NCBI RefSeq assembly: GCF_017581965.1
Contig: NZ_JAGEVF010000006.1
Span: 155,846-219,845, forward strand
From: Winogradskyella pelagia
Lineage (GTDB): Bacteria; Bacteroidota; Bacteroidia; Flavobacteriales; Flavobacteriaceae
Direction: 5' to 3'
Length of the DNA stretch: 64,000 nucleotides
This document shows, one piece after another, positions 17,881-29,100 of this stretch. The notes under the pieces are model-generated. The model saw only the letters and a program-made list of their open reading frames with translations. It was not told the origin of the DNA and ran no database searches. The position numbers and the translations under genes were made by a program. Within the stretch, counting starts at the first letter, position 1; each line of letters begins with the position of its first letter.

Positions 17881-19680
17881 ATGCTGAGTAAGCATAAAAC
17901 TGTTATAATTAAGGGCTGTATACTAATTATGTATACGGCCAATTTATGTGGCCAAGATCAGCGATTAGCTGACAGTTTAATCTCAGTTTATAATTCTGGT
18001 AGTTTCAATTCTACCCCATATGAATTATTGAATGAAATCTCAAAAGAAGAAACGAATCCTAAGATTGCTATTACCTATGCAAAAATGCATTGGGAGTTAG
18101 CAAGTGAAGACAGTAATTACTTTGAATTACATAGAGCCTTATTAAATATAGGAAATGCCAATTCTTTTTCTGGAAACTACACAATGGCTCTTGAATCTTA
18201 TTTAGAAAGTCTTGACCATGCTAATAAAACAGAGGATTTAATTGGCCAAGCGACTTTACAAATTTCCATTGCTGATACCTACAGGATGCTTGAAGATGAA
18301 AATAACGCTTTTGTTTATTACGAAAAAGGGATTAAACTACTTCGAAAAACTGAAGACCAATATAATCTTGCTTCTGCATTATTTAATTCGGGAGATTGGG
18401 ATATTGAGAATAGAAAATATGATCAAGCCCTTGTAAAATTTAAAGAATCAAAAGCCATATTTGAAAAATTAGATTTTCCGCTAGGTGTAGCTTATAACAT
18501 TGGTAATATTGGCGTAATATATGCAGAAAATGGTCAGAATAAACTTGCTGAAAAAACTATCAATGAGAGTATTGCTGTTTTAGAAGGCTATGAGGACTAT
18601 CACGCTATTTCTGATTATCTAATCACTTTGGCAGATATCTGTAGTACACGCAATGATTATGTAAAAGCTATCGATTACGCCAAACAAAGTTTGGATTTAG
18701 CTACACAATATGAGTTACTAGAACAGATTAGCGTTTCTAATTTAAAACTTTCAAACTATTACGAGAACAAAGGAGACCCAACGACATCATTATACCATCA
18801 CAAAGAATACTATAAATATAGAGATAGTATCCTCAACTTGGATGCGGTAAGGGATACTGCAGAAATGCAAAGAGAATTTGACGTTGCCCAAGAACAGGCT
18901 AAAACAATAATTTCCGAACAAAAACGGAAAAACCAACGCATCATCATATGGTCCACAGCTGGTGTTCTCTTTCTTACGGCCTTATTAGCCTACGGAATAT
19001 TTAGGCGTCATAATTTTGTAAAAGCCACCAATAAGATTATAGCTGCCGAGAAAGATCGATCGGATAAATTATTATTAAATATTTTACCAGAAGAGACTGC
19101 CCAAGAATTGAAAGATAAGGGCAGGGTAGAAGCGAGAAAATATCCCTCAACTACTGTTTTATTTTCAGATTTTAAAGGCTTTACAAGTTATGCTGAAAAC
19201 CTATCGCCTGAAAAATTAGTACAAACCATAGACCATTATTTTTCTGAATTTGACAGCATTATGCATAAATATGGTCTTGAAAAAATTAAAACCATAGGAG
19301 ATGCCTATATGGCTGTAGGTGGTTTAAGTTTTGATAATGTAGACCAAGCCAAAGAAATGATTTTAGCCGCTCAGGAAATGAATGCTTTTGTTGCAAAAGC
19401 TAAGCAAGATGACTTTACCGATGCTACCTTTGATATTAGAATTGGTATCAATACAGGTCCTGTTGTTGCTGGAGTGGTAGGTTCCAAAAAATTTGCCTAT
19501 GATATTTGGGGAGACACAGTTAATGTGGCGTCTCGTATGGAAAGTAATTCTGAGCCTGGACGCATTAATATTTCTGAAGATACTTACCAAATAGTTAAGG
19601 CCGATTTTGAATGTGAATATCGAGGAGAAATCCCAGTTAAAAACAGGGGCAAAATGAAAATGTACTTTGTAAAGGTATAA
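17881..19680 (+). CDS. TPR-containing class III adenylate cyclase
   Basis: This 599-residue protein has a signal-like N-terminus, about six TPR repeats (roughly residues 75-330), one membrane helix (about 356-375, 'IIIWSTAGVLFLTALLAYG') and a C-terminal class III cyclase domain (about 410-599). The TPRs would face the periplasm and the cyclase the cytoplasm. The metal-binding Asp residues are in 'LFSDFKGFTS' and 'TIGDAYMAVGG'; the adenine-selecting Lys ('EKIKTIGD') and Asp ('YDIWGDTVN') and the transition-state Asn/Arg ('NVASRME') are all present. It should make cAMP. It is coupled to the 142-residue gene upstream. Confidence 0.92.
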   Translation: MLSKHKTVIIKGCILIMYTANLCGQDQRLADSLISVYNSGSFNSTPYELLNEISKEETNPKIAITYAKMHWELASEDSNYFELHRALLNIGNANSFSGNYTMALESYLESLDHANKTEDLIGQATLQISIADTYRMLEDENNAFVYYEKGIKLLRKTEDQYNLASALFNSGDWDIENRKYDQALVKFKESKAIFEKLDFPLGVAYNIGNIGVIYAENGQNKLAEKTINESIAVLEGYEDYHAISDYLITLADICSTRNDYVKAIDYAKQSLDLATQYELLEQISVSNLKLSNYYENKGDPTTSLYHHKEYYKYRDSILNLDAVRDTAEMQREFDVAQEQAKTIISEQKRKNQRIIIWSTAGVLFLTALLAYGIFRRHNFVKATNKIIAAEKDRSDKLLLNILPEETAQELKDKGRVEARKYPSTTVLFSDFKGFTSYAENLSPEKLVQTIDHYFSEFDSIMHKYGLEKIKTIGDAYMAVGGLSFDNVDQAKEMILAAQEMNAFVAKAKQDDFTDATFDIRIGINTGPVVAGVVGSKKFAYDIWGDTVNVASRMESNSEPGRINISEDTYQIVKADFECEYRGEIPVKNRGKMKMYFVKV

Positions 19681-21873
19681 CTATGCCAAAATACTCTCGT
19701 GTCCAGAATCTTTCACAAATAAACAACTACTGGTCGTTTTTTCAGACATTTCAGTGATAAAGGTATAACTGAGCATATCGTCCATACCAAAGATATTCAA
19801 ATCTGCAGAAGGGGCTTTGAGTACTACACCTTTGAAATCTCCGACATGAACTTCTGTCATGGTCTCTGGGAGTCGAGCAAGATTTATTAGTCTATTCAAA
19901 AAGTCCTTAGCATTGGACTCTTGTGCCTTGTCTTTAACTACGGTAAGTAATCTAATTTGGGCTTTCCAGTTCATTTTTAGTTTGTAGGCAATGAGCACCG
20001 CCAAATCTAAATTGCCAATATCCCATCCCAATTCCCAATTCCCAGTGCGGTCACTCACCCAAACATTTATAATATTACGTTGTCCTAATAGCGCAGTGGG
20101 ATGTAATACAAAAAGGGCAATCCCAATTTCAAGGCGCATGGCCTCTTGCATTACAGGCTTCAATTCGTTGTCATAATCATCATGTCCTTGTAAATTTAGA
20201 AAGATGATATTGGGTCTAAAAAAGGCGCCCTGTAAGGCCTGGTTCCCGTAATTAATGCCTTTCGCAAACTCATTAGCATGAATAACAGCAGAGGACGAGA
20301 ATACACCTTTGGCTCTAAAAGATGCGGAAACCCGTTCTAACTCTTCAGACAATTTACTGTCTTCTGAAAACGGTTCAATACCCACCAATTTTATGGAGCC
20401 CTTAGGTTTTGCAATATGTCGAAGGAATTCAAAATTCCCTCTCAAACCATGAATATCCCGTACAGGTACCATGAGATTTGCTTTCCAAGCGCGTTGTTGC
20501 ATTTTTTTCATGCCCCAAGTATGCTTCGCCGCCCATTCTGCAAAGGAGACAAATAATCCAGAGCGTACATCTTCAAAAGGGGTTTCTAGATTTTGTCTAG
20601 ACAAATAGAAGTACACAACTAATACAATAACAACTGATAACAGACTTACTGTTGGGTTGATAATAAACATGGCAAAAATAGAGGATGCCAATCCTAAATA
20701 GGGTACCCATTTAGGAATTCGGAATAACGGTCTATAACTAATTAAACCTAAACGCTGCTCTATGATAACTACGATATTAATCATGGCATAGGTAATTAAG
20801 AAAAATAAGGTCACTAATGGCGCAACGGCATTTAGATTTCGTAATAAGAGCGTAAGAAAAATAAGAATCCCAGTAACGACCATAGCATTTCTAGGCTGTC
20901 CGTTTTTACTCTGTCCAGCTAGGATATCTGAATAAGGCAGTACCTTGTGCTCTCCCATGGCAAATAAAATACGCGAAGAACCTACTATTGATGCCAAAGC
21001 GGATGAGAAGGTTGCTCCTAAAACACCTGCAATAATTAACGGTCCAAAATAAGCCTTATCAACCATGACGTAATAATTACTTACTAATTCATTTTCGGTG
21101 GCACTTCGGGAAATCCAAAAAGCTAGGAGCATATAAATCACAAAACTTACACCAATAGCCCATAAGGTCCCGGACGGTATACTTCGTTTAGGATTTTTTA
21201 ATTCACCAGACATATTAGCGCCAGCCATTATTCCCGTTGCCGCGGGAAAAAAAACAGCAAAAACCACCCAAAAGCCGTTACCCGAAAAATCATTGTCCAC
21301 AGAACCTCGAAAAGTTCCCCAACTCAATGCTTCACTTGTAGGGATATTCATTGATCCATTGTAAGCCGCAATTACTATTGATATCAAGGATAGAATGATA
21401 ATACCCATTATAAAAAACTGGGTTTTTATAGCCAGGTTGGCACTGATATACGCAATGGTGAATAACACCATAAAAACGGTTACATCCACTAAAAAAGAAT
21501 TATGACCAGGGAAGATGCTTAACCAGCCCTCTCTAAAACCAAAGATATACATGGTTACGGCCAATCCTTGGGACACATACCTTGGAATACCCAAGCTCCC
21601 ACCAACTTCTAAGCCTAAGGCCTGGGATACTATGGCATAAGCACCTCCTGCACCTATGCGGATATTGGTAGTTATCGCAGACATAGACAAGGCTGTACAT
21701 AAAGTAATAAGAAAGGATATGATTATGATTAGCCAAGCGCCGAGAAGACCAGCATTACCTACTACCCATCCTAAACGTAAGTACATAATTACTCCAAGGA
21801 TAGTGAGTAGAGTAGGTGTAAAGACACCTCCAAAAGTATCAAATTTTTTTAGCGATGTAGACGGCTGACTCAA
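19681..21873 (-). CDS. SLC12-like (cation-chloride cotransporter type) APC permease
   Basis: This 730-residue transporter has about 12 membrane helices in residues 15-440 and a long soluble C-terminal part (about 450-730). The N-terminal 'GGVFTPTLLTILGVIMYLRLGW' and 'GAGGAYAIVSQALG' resemble the eukaryotic Na-K-Cl cotransporter branch of the amino-acid/polyamine/cation family more than ordinary amino acid permeases. The soluble part has 'ALFVLHPTALLGQRNIINVW' and 'ETMTEVHV', as in CCC C-termini. Substrate not readable. Its end abuts the convergent cyclase gene with no gap. Confidence 0.83.
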   Translation of the reverse strand: MSQPSTSLKKFDTFGGVFTPTLLTILGVIMYLRLGWVVGNAGLLGAWLIIIISFLITLCTALSMSAITTNIRIGAGGAYAIVSQALGLEVGGSLGIPRYVSQGLAVTMYIFGFREGWLSIFPGHNSFLVDVTVFMVLFTIAYISANLAIKTQFFIMGIIILSLISIVIAAYNGSMNIPTSEALSWGTFRGSVDNDFSGNGFWVVFAVFFPAATGIMAGANMSGELKNPKRSIPSGTLWAIGVSFVIYMLLAFWISRSATENELVSNYYVMVDKAYFGPLIIAGVLGATFSSALASIVGSSRILFAMGEHKVLPYSDILAGQSKNGQPRNAMVVTGILIFLTLLLRNLNAVAPLVTLFFLITYAMINIVVIIEQRLGLISYRPLFRIPKWVPYLGLASSIFAMFIINPTVSLLSVVIVLVVYFYLSRQNLETPFEDVRSGLFVSFAEWAAKHTWGMKKMQQRAWKANLMVPVRDIHGLRGNFEFLRHIAKPKGSIKLVGIEPFSEDSKLSEELERVSASFRAKGVFSSSAVIHANEFAKGINYGNQALQGAFFRPNIIFLNLQGHDDYDNELKPVMQEAMRLEIGIALFVLHPTALLGQRNIINVWVSDRTGNWELGWDIGNLDLAVLIAYKLKMNWKAQIRLLTVVKDKAQESNAKDFLNRLINLARLPETMTEVHVGDFKGVVLKAPSADLNIFGMDDMLSYTFITEMSEKTTSSCLFVKDSGHESILA

Positions 21874-21959
21874 TTATTAAATATCTAATAAATAATCAAT
21901 TTACTAATTTTAATCTTAAGCTAGTACTTTGTTATCATATTATAATTGATAAGGTACTA

Positions 21960-24134
21960 TCACTCACCAGGATGATAGGTTTTTACAGCATTGGCCTCAA
22001 CATCATCTTTATAGTATAAGACATCTTTAAACTGCTGATTGATATAACGTTGGGTTTGATCATTGAAATGAGGCGATTTAGGATCACCACTTTGACCTCC
22101 AGCTAAAATGCTCTTGGCTTTAACCTTATCTCCGAACTCTACTACTGCGACAAAACTATTGCCTCTAGTACCATAAATTTTCTTTGCACCTTCAGCTCTA
22201 TAGCTCACACCATAAGCTGCAAGTGCTCCCCAGCGACCAGATGCGAACCCAACAGGGACACTTGGTTTTGAATCGTCAAATTTCTGTCTTATGTCTCCAT
22301 TTAAACGTTGGTAACGATTTACAGCTCCCCATGGTAATTCCCAAGTTCCAAAATCTTGTGTCAGTTGGTCTAAAACTTCTGAAAATATTTGGAGTCGTTC
22401 TTCTTCAGGTGATTCCGTACCCAAATAAGTCATTGCCTCCATAGAACTCATTGGTCTAGGTCTATTAGCGCGTCTATTAATAGCAGTACCATAATAGTGA
22501 GCTATGGTCATAGCTTTAGAATCGGCATTTGTTTTAAAATCCCATGCTCTTAATAGTTCAATGGCATCCTTAAGTTTTGCATATGTATTGATATTGTTAT
22601 CAAAAGCCTTCACTAACCCTGGGATTAAAACTTCAAAAGCCGGAAGGAAAGGATCATGTGCCATTTCAATGACATCGTCTAAGGTGTAATCTGATTTCCC
22701 TTGAGACAATAAGGAAATGGCGTGTACACCTCTAAAATTCTCTCTATTTATTGACATATAATTAGGATAGTCGCCACGTTTAGGACTATAGTCTCCTGCT
22801 GCTGTATATGGCGTAGAGTTACAATTCTGAATCCATCCATTTTCTGGATTGAGCAGGGTAATGGCTTCGTCTACATCATGCAATCCCTTCCAATCGGTTT
22901 CTGGATTACTTCCGTCTACGGGCAAGCGATAATTGAATGTATCATTACGCTTTGGAATAAAATTTCCGTGGAAATACGCAATATTGCCTTCGGCATCGGC
23001 ATAAACGGTATTATTGGAAGAATTTGTTTTTAAATCCATCATTCCCCTAAATCCTTTGTAGCCCGATTGCTTGGTTCTAATATAAGACTGTTCGAGGGCC
23101 TTTACTGGCTCCCACATCAAAGCTGTTGCTGCCCACTGACCATCAACGACATGAGTAATAGGTCCATGATGCGTATGGTACACATCAAAAATCTTTTCTT
23201 TTATATCATCTCCTTCTTTATACTTTAAAGTCACTGTTGAATATTCAACAGGTCTTAATTCTTCGCCATAAACATAGAAAAGTTTATCATCCACCTTGGT
23301 GATATCTTCCTTAAACTCATCTATAACATCAGTATAGGTAGAGGTGTGCATCCAGCCTGTTTTTTCATTGAAACCCTGATAGACAAAAAACTGGCCCCAA
23401 GTTACAGCACCATAGGCATTAAGACCTTCTTCACTAACCACATGCACCTCACCCCTGAAGAAAAAAGACGTATGTGGATTTATAAGTAGGATAGGTGCAC
23501 CCGATTTCGTTAACTCCCCAGATAAAGCAATACCATTAGATCCTTGTGGCTCAGCCTCTGGTTTTGTTGTTTCTAATTCCGTCATTTCGGGCAGTTCTGG
23601 CATATTGTCGTAAAAAGCTTTTAGTCGTCTTAGAGATACACGCTCTATATCACCACCAATAGAGCCTTCAGAAAAATACATAGGCATCCATGGCTCAAAC
23701 TTGGTGAGTAGTTTTGGTTTAACCTCAGGATGTGTATGTAAGTAATAATTGATGCCATCTGCGAAGGCATCGCACAAGTCCTTTAACCATTTTGGACTCT
23801 TCTCATAATGGGCCTTAGCCTCATCCTCAGTCATAAAAAGCTTTGCCCTTAAATCACTATATATGGCATCTTCACCTTCAACTTCGGCTAATCGTCCTGT
23901 TGCCCAAATATAATTTCGCTCAACACGATTAAAATCATCTTCACACTGTGCATAAAGTAATCCAAAAACAGCGTCTGCATCACTCTTTCCGTAAATATGA
24001 GGCACACCAAATCCATCACGGATAATGGTCGTATTAGCAGCATGAGTCTCCCATCGTTCTATATCCAGATTTACTTTTCTATCAGATTTACAAGTACATA
24101 AAAGAAAAAAACTAAGTAAAATAAGGTATCTCAT
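21960..24134 (-). CDS. Penicillin-acylase-family N-terminal hydrolase
   Basis: This 724-residue exported Ntn-hydrolase has a signal peptide with a possible lipobox ('LLCTCKSD', Cys15). The precursor should self-cleave before Ser199 in 'EPQGSNGIALSG', which becomes the N-terminal nucleophile. Early motifs 'IIRDGFGVPHIYG' and 'GLLYAQCEDDF' and the later 'WIQNCNSTPY' and 'LINPHTSFF' are typical of the family. Substrates include beta-lactams and N-acyl amides or homoserine lactones; which one applies here is unknown. It is divergent from a CocE-like hydrolase 110 bp away, a related acyl or ester-cleaving enzyme. Confidence 0.9.
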   Translation of the reverse strand: MRYLILLSFFLLCTCKSDRKVNLDIERWETHAANTTIIRDGFGVPHIYGKSDADAVFGLLYAQCEDDFNRVERNYIWATGRLAEVEGEDAIYSDLRAKLFMTEDEAKAHYEKSPKWLKDLCDAFADGINYYLHTHPEVKPKLLTKFEPWMPMYFSEGSIGGDIERVSLRRLKAFYDNMPELPEMTELETTKPEAEPQGSNGIALSGELTKSGAPILLINPHTSFFFRGEVHVVSEEGLNAYGAVTWGQFFVYQGFNEKTGWMHTSTYTDVIDEFKEDITKVDDKLFYVYGEELRPVEYSTVTLKYKEGDDIKEKIFDVYHTHHGPITHVVDGQWAATALMWEPVKALEQSYIRTKQSGYKGFRGMMDLKTNSSNNTVYADAEGNIAYFHGNFIPKRNDTFNYRLPVDGSNPETDWKGLHDVDEAITLLNPENGWIQNCNSTPYTAAGDYSPKRGDYPNYMSINRENFRGVHAISLLSQGKSDYTLDDVIEMAHDPFLPAFEVLIPGLVKAFDNNINTYAKLKDAIELLRAWDFKTNADSKAMTIAHYYGTAINRRANRPRPMSSMEAMTYLGTESPEEERLQIFSEVLDQLTQDFGTWELPWGAVNRYQRLNGDIRQKFDDSKPSVPVGFASGRWGALAAYGVSYRAEGAKKIYGTRGNSFVAVVEFGDKVKAKSILAGGQSGDPKSPHFNDQTQRYINQQFKDVLYYKDDVEANAVKTYHPGE

Positions 24135-24244
24135 TATTGATATTTTTTGTGAAAATAAGACTAAATCATCAAAGCCAAAAACCCAACATAAAAAGGTAAT
24201 TTTTGTTTATCTTGTATCACTCTCAATTAACCAACAAACAAATT

Positions 24245-26125
24245 ATGAAATCAATTGCAAGGATTAGTGTTTTATGTATTATTCTATTATTTTCTTACTA
24301 TTCTCTGGCTCAAGCTGATATATTAGAAAAACTTGAGGAAATTGCAGTAGTAGATCAAAAGGTTATGATGCCGATGCGAGATGGTGTGCGATTGGCTACT
24401 GACATCTATAGACCTAAAACAAATGAAAAAGTCCCAATTATTTTTTCCAGGACCCCTTACAACTTTAATTCTTGGGGTGATGGCGAACAAAGAACTCGTA
24501 CAGCTCAACGCGCTTACGACGCTGTAAAACGAGGATACGCTTACGTAGTACAAAATGAACGTGGCCGTTATTATTCAGAAGGCGAGTGGGATATTTTAGG
24601 CGTTCCTTTAACTGACGGCTTTGATGCCTTTTCTTGGATGAAAGACCAATCATGGTCTAATGGAAAAATTGGAACCATAGGGTGCTCATCTACAGCAGAA
24701 TGGCAGATGGCAGTTGCAGCTTTAGATCACCCTTCTCATGCGGCTATGGTACCACAGGCTTACGGTGCTGGTGTTGGTCGTGTTGGGGATTTTTTCGAGC
24801 AAGGAAATTGGTATCGTGGTGGTGTAGAACAAATGCTCTTTTTTTCTTGGTTGTATGCCGTTGAGCACGATAAATTTAAGCCACGAATTCCTGCCGGAGC
24901 CACACAAGAAGATTTAATTAGAATTTCTAGATTCTATGATTTGGCTCCCGAGAACCCAAGAGTAGATATGGCAGAAGCCTTATCCCATTTACCTATTCAG
25001 GATATTCTTCAAAATATTAATGGAAAGCGTGAGGTATTTGATAAAATGGTACGACGCAAACCCAATGATCCTGATTGGTATAAAGGCGGACTATATCATG
25101 ATGATATGGGCTTCGGTGTACCTAGTTTTTGGTTTGCCTCTTGGTATGATGTGTCCATTAGTCCAAACCTAGCCCTCTTTAATCATGTTAGAAATAATGC
25201 AGAAGATGCAGAAGTAAGAGATAATCAGTATATGGTCATTGCTCCAGTATTGCACTGTAGATATACAAGGGCAACCGAAAATACTATGGTTGGTGACCGT
25301 AATGTTGGCGATGCCAGACTAAATTACGACGAGCAAATCTATGCTTGGTTCGATTGGTGGCTGAAAGGTGAGACTACCGATTTTAAAGAAAAAACACCAA
25401 GAGTACAGTACTACACTATGGGAAGTAATAAGTGGCAAGCTTCAGAGCAGTGGCCACCAGAAAATACAGAACTGGTTACCTATTATTTAAATAGTGGAGG
25501 CGATGCTAATACCATGTATGGCGATGGTGAACTAACCACAGCTATGCCAAGTAAAGACAACCCAGATTCCTTTGTATATGACCCTATGAACCCGGTAAAA
25601 TCCTATGGAGGTAATGTCTGCTGTACGGGAAATGCCGTGCAAGGCGGTGCCTTTGACCAGCGTATTATGGAAACACGAAATGATATTTTAGTCTATACTA
25701 CGAATGTATTAAAGGAGGGTGTAGAAGTTACGGGATTCATAGAAAGTACCTTATATGTGTCTTCTGATGTTAAGGATACGGACTTCACCATTAAATTAAT
25801 TGATGTATATCCCGATGGTACAGCTTATAATCTCGATGAAACTATTCAGCGTGCGCGTTTCCGTGAGGGCTATGACAAGGAAGTCTTTATGAAAAAGGGC
25901 GATGTCTATAAAATTGATTTAACACCAATGGCCACAAGTAATTATTTTAAAAAAGGCCATAGGATTAGAATAGAAATCTCTAGTAGTAATTTTCCAAGAT
26001 TTGCAAGAAACCTAAATACAGGTGGTAATAATTATGATGAATCAGAAGGGGTAATTGCAACTAATTCTATTCACCATTCAAAAAAATACCCTTCACATAT
26101 CAAACTTCCAATTAAACAAGACTAA
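24245..26125 (+). CDS. CocE/NonD-family hydrolase (alpha-amino-acid ester hydrolase type)
   Basis: This 626-residue exported alpha/beta hydrolase has a signal peptide (about 1-23, ending 'SLAQA'). It contains the S15 pattern '[17 protein letters not shown]', '[12 protein letters not shown]', and the nucleophile Ser148 in 'IGCSSTAEW' (GxSxxx; the more usual form is GxSYxG). The C-terminal jelly-roll domain (about 430-626) includes '[15 protein letters not shown]'. The family cleaves esters and amides of amino acids, including beta-lactam antibiotics. The ATG at 24245 is chosen for the signal peptide. It heads an operon with a BNR protein and an S9 peptidase. Confidence 0.88.
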   Translation: MKSIARISVLCIILLFSYYSLAQADILEKLEEIAVVDQKVMMPMRDGVRLATDIYRPKTNEKVPIIFSRTPYNFNSWGDGEQRTRTAQRAYDAVKRGYAYVVQNERGRYYSEGEWDILGVPLTDGFDAFSWMKDQSWSNGKIGTIGCSSTAEWQMAVAALDHPSHAAMVPQAYGAGVGRVGDFFEQGNWYRGGVEQMLFFSWLYAVEHDKFKPRIPAGATQEDLIRISRFYDLAPENPRVDMAEALSHLPIQDILQNINGKREVFDKMVRRKPNDPDWYKGGLYHDDMGFGVPSFWFASWYDVSISPNLALFNHVRNNAEDAEVRDNQYMVIAPVLHCRYTRATENTMVGDRNVGDARLNYDEQIYAWFDWWLKGETTDFKEKTPRVQYYTMGSNKWQASEQWPPENTELVTYYLNSGGDANTMYGDGELTTAMPSKDNPDSFVYDPMNPVKSYGGNVCCTGNAVQGGAFDQRIMETRNDILVYTTNVLKEGVEVTGFIESTLYVSSDVKDTDFTIKLIDVYPDGTAYNLDETIQRARFREGYDKEVFMKKGDVYKIDLTPMATSNYFKKGHRIRIEISSSNFPRFARNLNTGGNNYDESEGVIATNSIHHSKKYPSHIKLPIKQD

Positions 26126-26149
26126 TCAATAATTTCACATTATATACCA

Positions 26150-29100
26150 ATGAAACATATATTCCTTTTATGCTTGGCTCTTTTTTTGAGCTTAGGCCAA
26201 GTTTGTGATGCTCAAAAAAAATCAAAAAAGAATACGGATAACAAAACACCTTTAGAGGAAATCTCTATTTCTGGTCTTAAATGGCGTAATGTTGGCCCCG
26301 CCATGACTTCTGGACGTATTTCAGATTTTGCCGTAAATCCGAACAACCCTTTTGAGTATTACGTAGCCACATCTTCGGGCGGTGTATGGAAAACTAGCAA
26401 TGCTGGTGTGACTTACGCACCTATTTTCGATAGTCAAGGGTCTTATTCCATCGGTTGTGTGACTATAGATCCAAATAATGCAAACGTGATATGGGTAGGC
26501 ACAGGAGAAAATAACAACCAACGTTCGGTAGCCTATGGTGATGGTATATATAAGTCTATGGATGGTGGTAAATCTTGGAACCACATGGGTTTAAAAAATT
26601 CCGAGCATATTGGTAAAATTATAGTCCATCCTGAGAATTCAAATGTTGTATATGTGGCCGCTATTGGGCCGTTATGGAGTAAAGGCGGTGATAGAGGGTT
26701 GTATAAAACAGAAGACGGCGGGGAAACGTGGACATCTATAGTGGATGTAGATGAGCATACTGGTGTTAATGATGTTGTTATGGATCCAAGAGATTCCAAT
26801 GTGCTTTATATTTCAACCTTGCAACGACGACGACATGTTTATACCTATGTAGGAGGTGGACCTGGTTCTGGAATGCATAAAACTACAGATGGTGGCAAAA
26901 CATGGACTAAATTAGAAAGTGGTTTACCCAATGAGGAGTTGGGAAGAATTGGACTTGCCATATCACCAGCTAATCCAGAAATTATCTACGCTATTGTTGA
27001 AGCAGCTAACGGAAAAGGAGGTTTCTATGCGTCTACCAATAGAGGAGCTAGCTGGGAGAAGCGTAGCTCTCATGTTACTAGCGGTAATTATTACCAAGAG
27101 ATTATAGCGGATCCTATAGATGAACATACGGTTTATTCTATGGATACCTGGATGTCCGTAACCCACGATGGCGGTAAAACCTTTAATATGGTAGGTGAGG
27201 ATACCAAACATGTTGACAACCATTGCATGTATATAGATCCAACCAATAACCAACACTGGATTGTTGGTTGCGACGGCGGTATCTACGAAACCTTTGATGC
27301 CGCAAAAACATGGGATTTTAAAAAGAACTTACCCGTAACCCAGTTTTATAAAGTTGCCGTGGATAATGATGTCCCGTTCTACAATATTTACGGCGGAACA
27401 CAAGACAACTTTAGTTTAGGAGGACCATCGCGTGTATTAACGGAACATGGCATTAGAAATTCAGAATGGTTTATCACCAATGGTGGTGATGGTTTTGAAT
27501 CACAAATAGACCCTAACAACCCAAATATAGTATATGCCCAATCCCAATATGGCGGATTAGTGCGTTTTGATAAGAAGAGCGGTGAGAAAGTAGGTATTAA
27601 ACCAAAAGCACGAAAAGGAGAGAATGCGTATAGATTTAATTGGGATGCACCACTTGTAGTGAGCAGACATGTTCCTGGACGCTTATATTTTTCGGCAAAT
27701 AAAGTGTTTAAGTCCGATGATTATGGTAATAGCTGGCAGGTTATCAGTGAAGACCTTTCACAACAAATTGATAGAAATGCATTAAAGGTTTACGACCGTG
27801 TGGTAAGTATTGATGCCGTTATGAAAAATGGCTCTACATCACAATATGGTAGCGTCGTTGCGTTCTCAGAATCTCCTTTAAATAAAAATCTTTTAGCAGC
27901 AGGTACCGATGATGGATTAATCCACATATCTGAAGACGGCGGCACAAATTGGCAAAAGATTTCGAATGTGCCAGGAGCACCGAATCAATCTTATGTCAAT
28001 AGCGTGTTTTTATCAAAACATGATGAAAACGTAATATACGTGGCGTTCAACCATCACAAATTTGGAGATTTTAAACCCTATATTTTTAAATCTTCCGATA
28101 AAGGAAAAAGTTGGAAAGCCATTCAGTCTAATCTTCCTGATCGCGGCAGTGTTTACGCCATTGAGGAAGACCACGTGGATAAGGATCTTCTTTTTGTTGG
28201 TACTGAATTTGGCGCTTTCTTTTCGCCAGACCAAGGCCAACATTGGAAACAGCTTAAGGCTGGTCTACCAACAATTGCAGTTAGGGATATCGCTATTCAA
28301 GAACGTGAAAACGATTTGGTCTTAGGCACTTTTGGTCGTGGGTTTTATGTTATGGACGACTATTCGCCATTGAGAGCTATTGAAAATAAACCACCTGACG
28401 AAGCGGCTAAGATATTTCCAATAAGAACAGCATTAATGTGGGAAAAGAGCAGTCCATTAGGACTTCCAGGAAAGTCCTTTCAAGGTGATAATTTTTATAC
28501 CGCACCAAACTTGGGTCCAGAAGCACTAATAACCTATTATTATAATGAGGATTACAAGTCACTAAAAAGTAATCGCCAAAAGGAAGAAAAAGAACGCATT
28601 GAAGCAGGTGAGGATACACCGTATCCAAGCTATGACAATTTAAAGGCCGAGTCTGATGAAATGAAGGATGAATTAGTCTTTACTATTAAAGATGCTAATG
28701 GTGCGGTGGTTAAAAAAGTGTTTAAGTCTGCCAAAAAAGGGGTGCAGCGTTTCCATTGGGATTTGAGGTACACACTACAAGACCCAATTGATTTGAGTAC
28801 ACCATCGTTTTATAATCCCTTTGGAGGTAGTGATGAAGGCACCTTAGTTGCTCCTGGAATCTATAGTGTAGATATGGCTCTGATGAGGCAAGGACAACTT
28901 ATTACATTGACAGATACTTTAAGCTTTGAAGTTAAAGCACTTGATAATGTAGAGATGCCAGCTGAGAATCGAGCAGAAAAAGTAGCCTTTCAAAAAAACT
29001 TGGCCAAACTTCAAGCAGATTTTGGTATTGCCCAAAATTTAATGTCTGAGTCTAGAACTAAACTGCGCTACATCAAAGCTTCCATTAAGCGTGCAGAACA

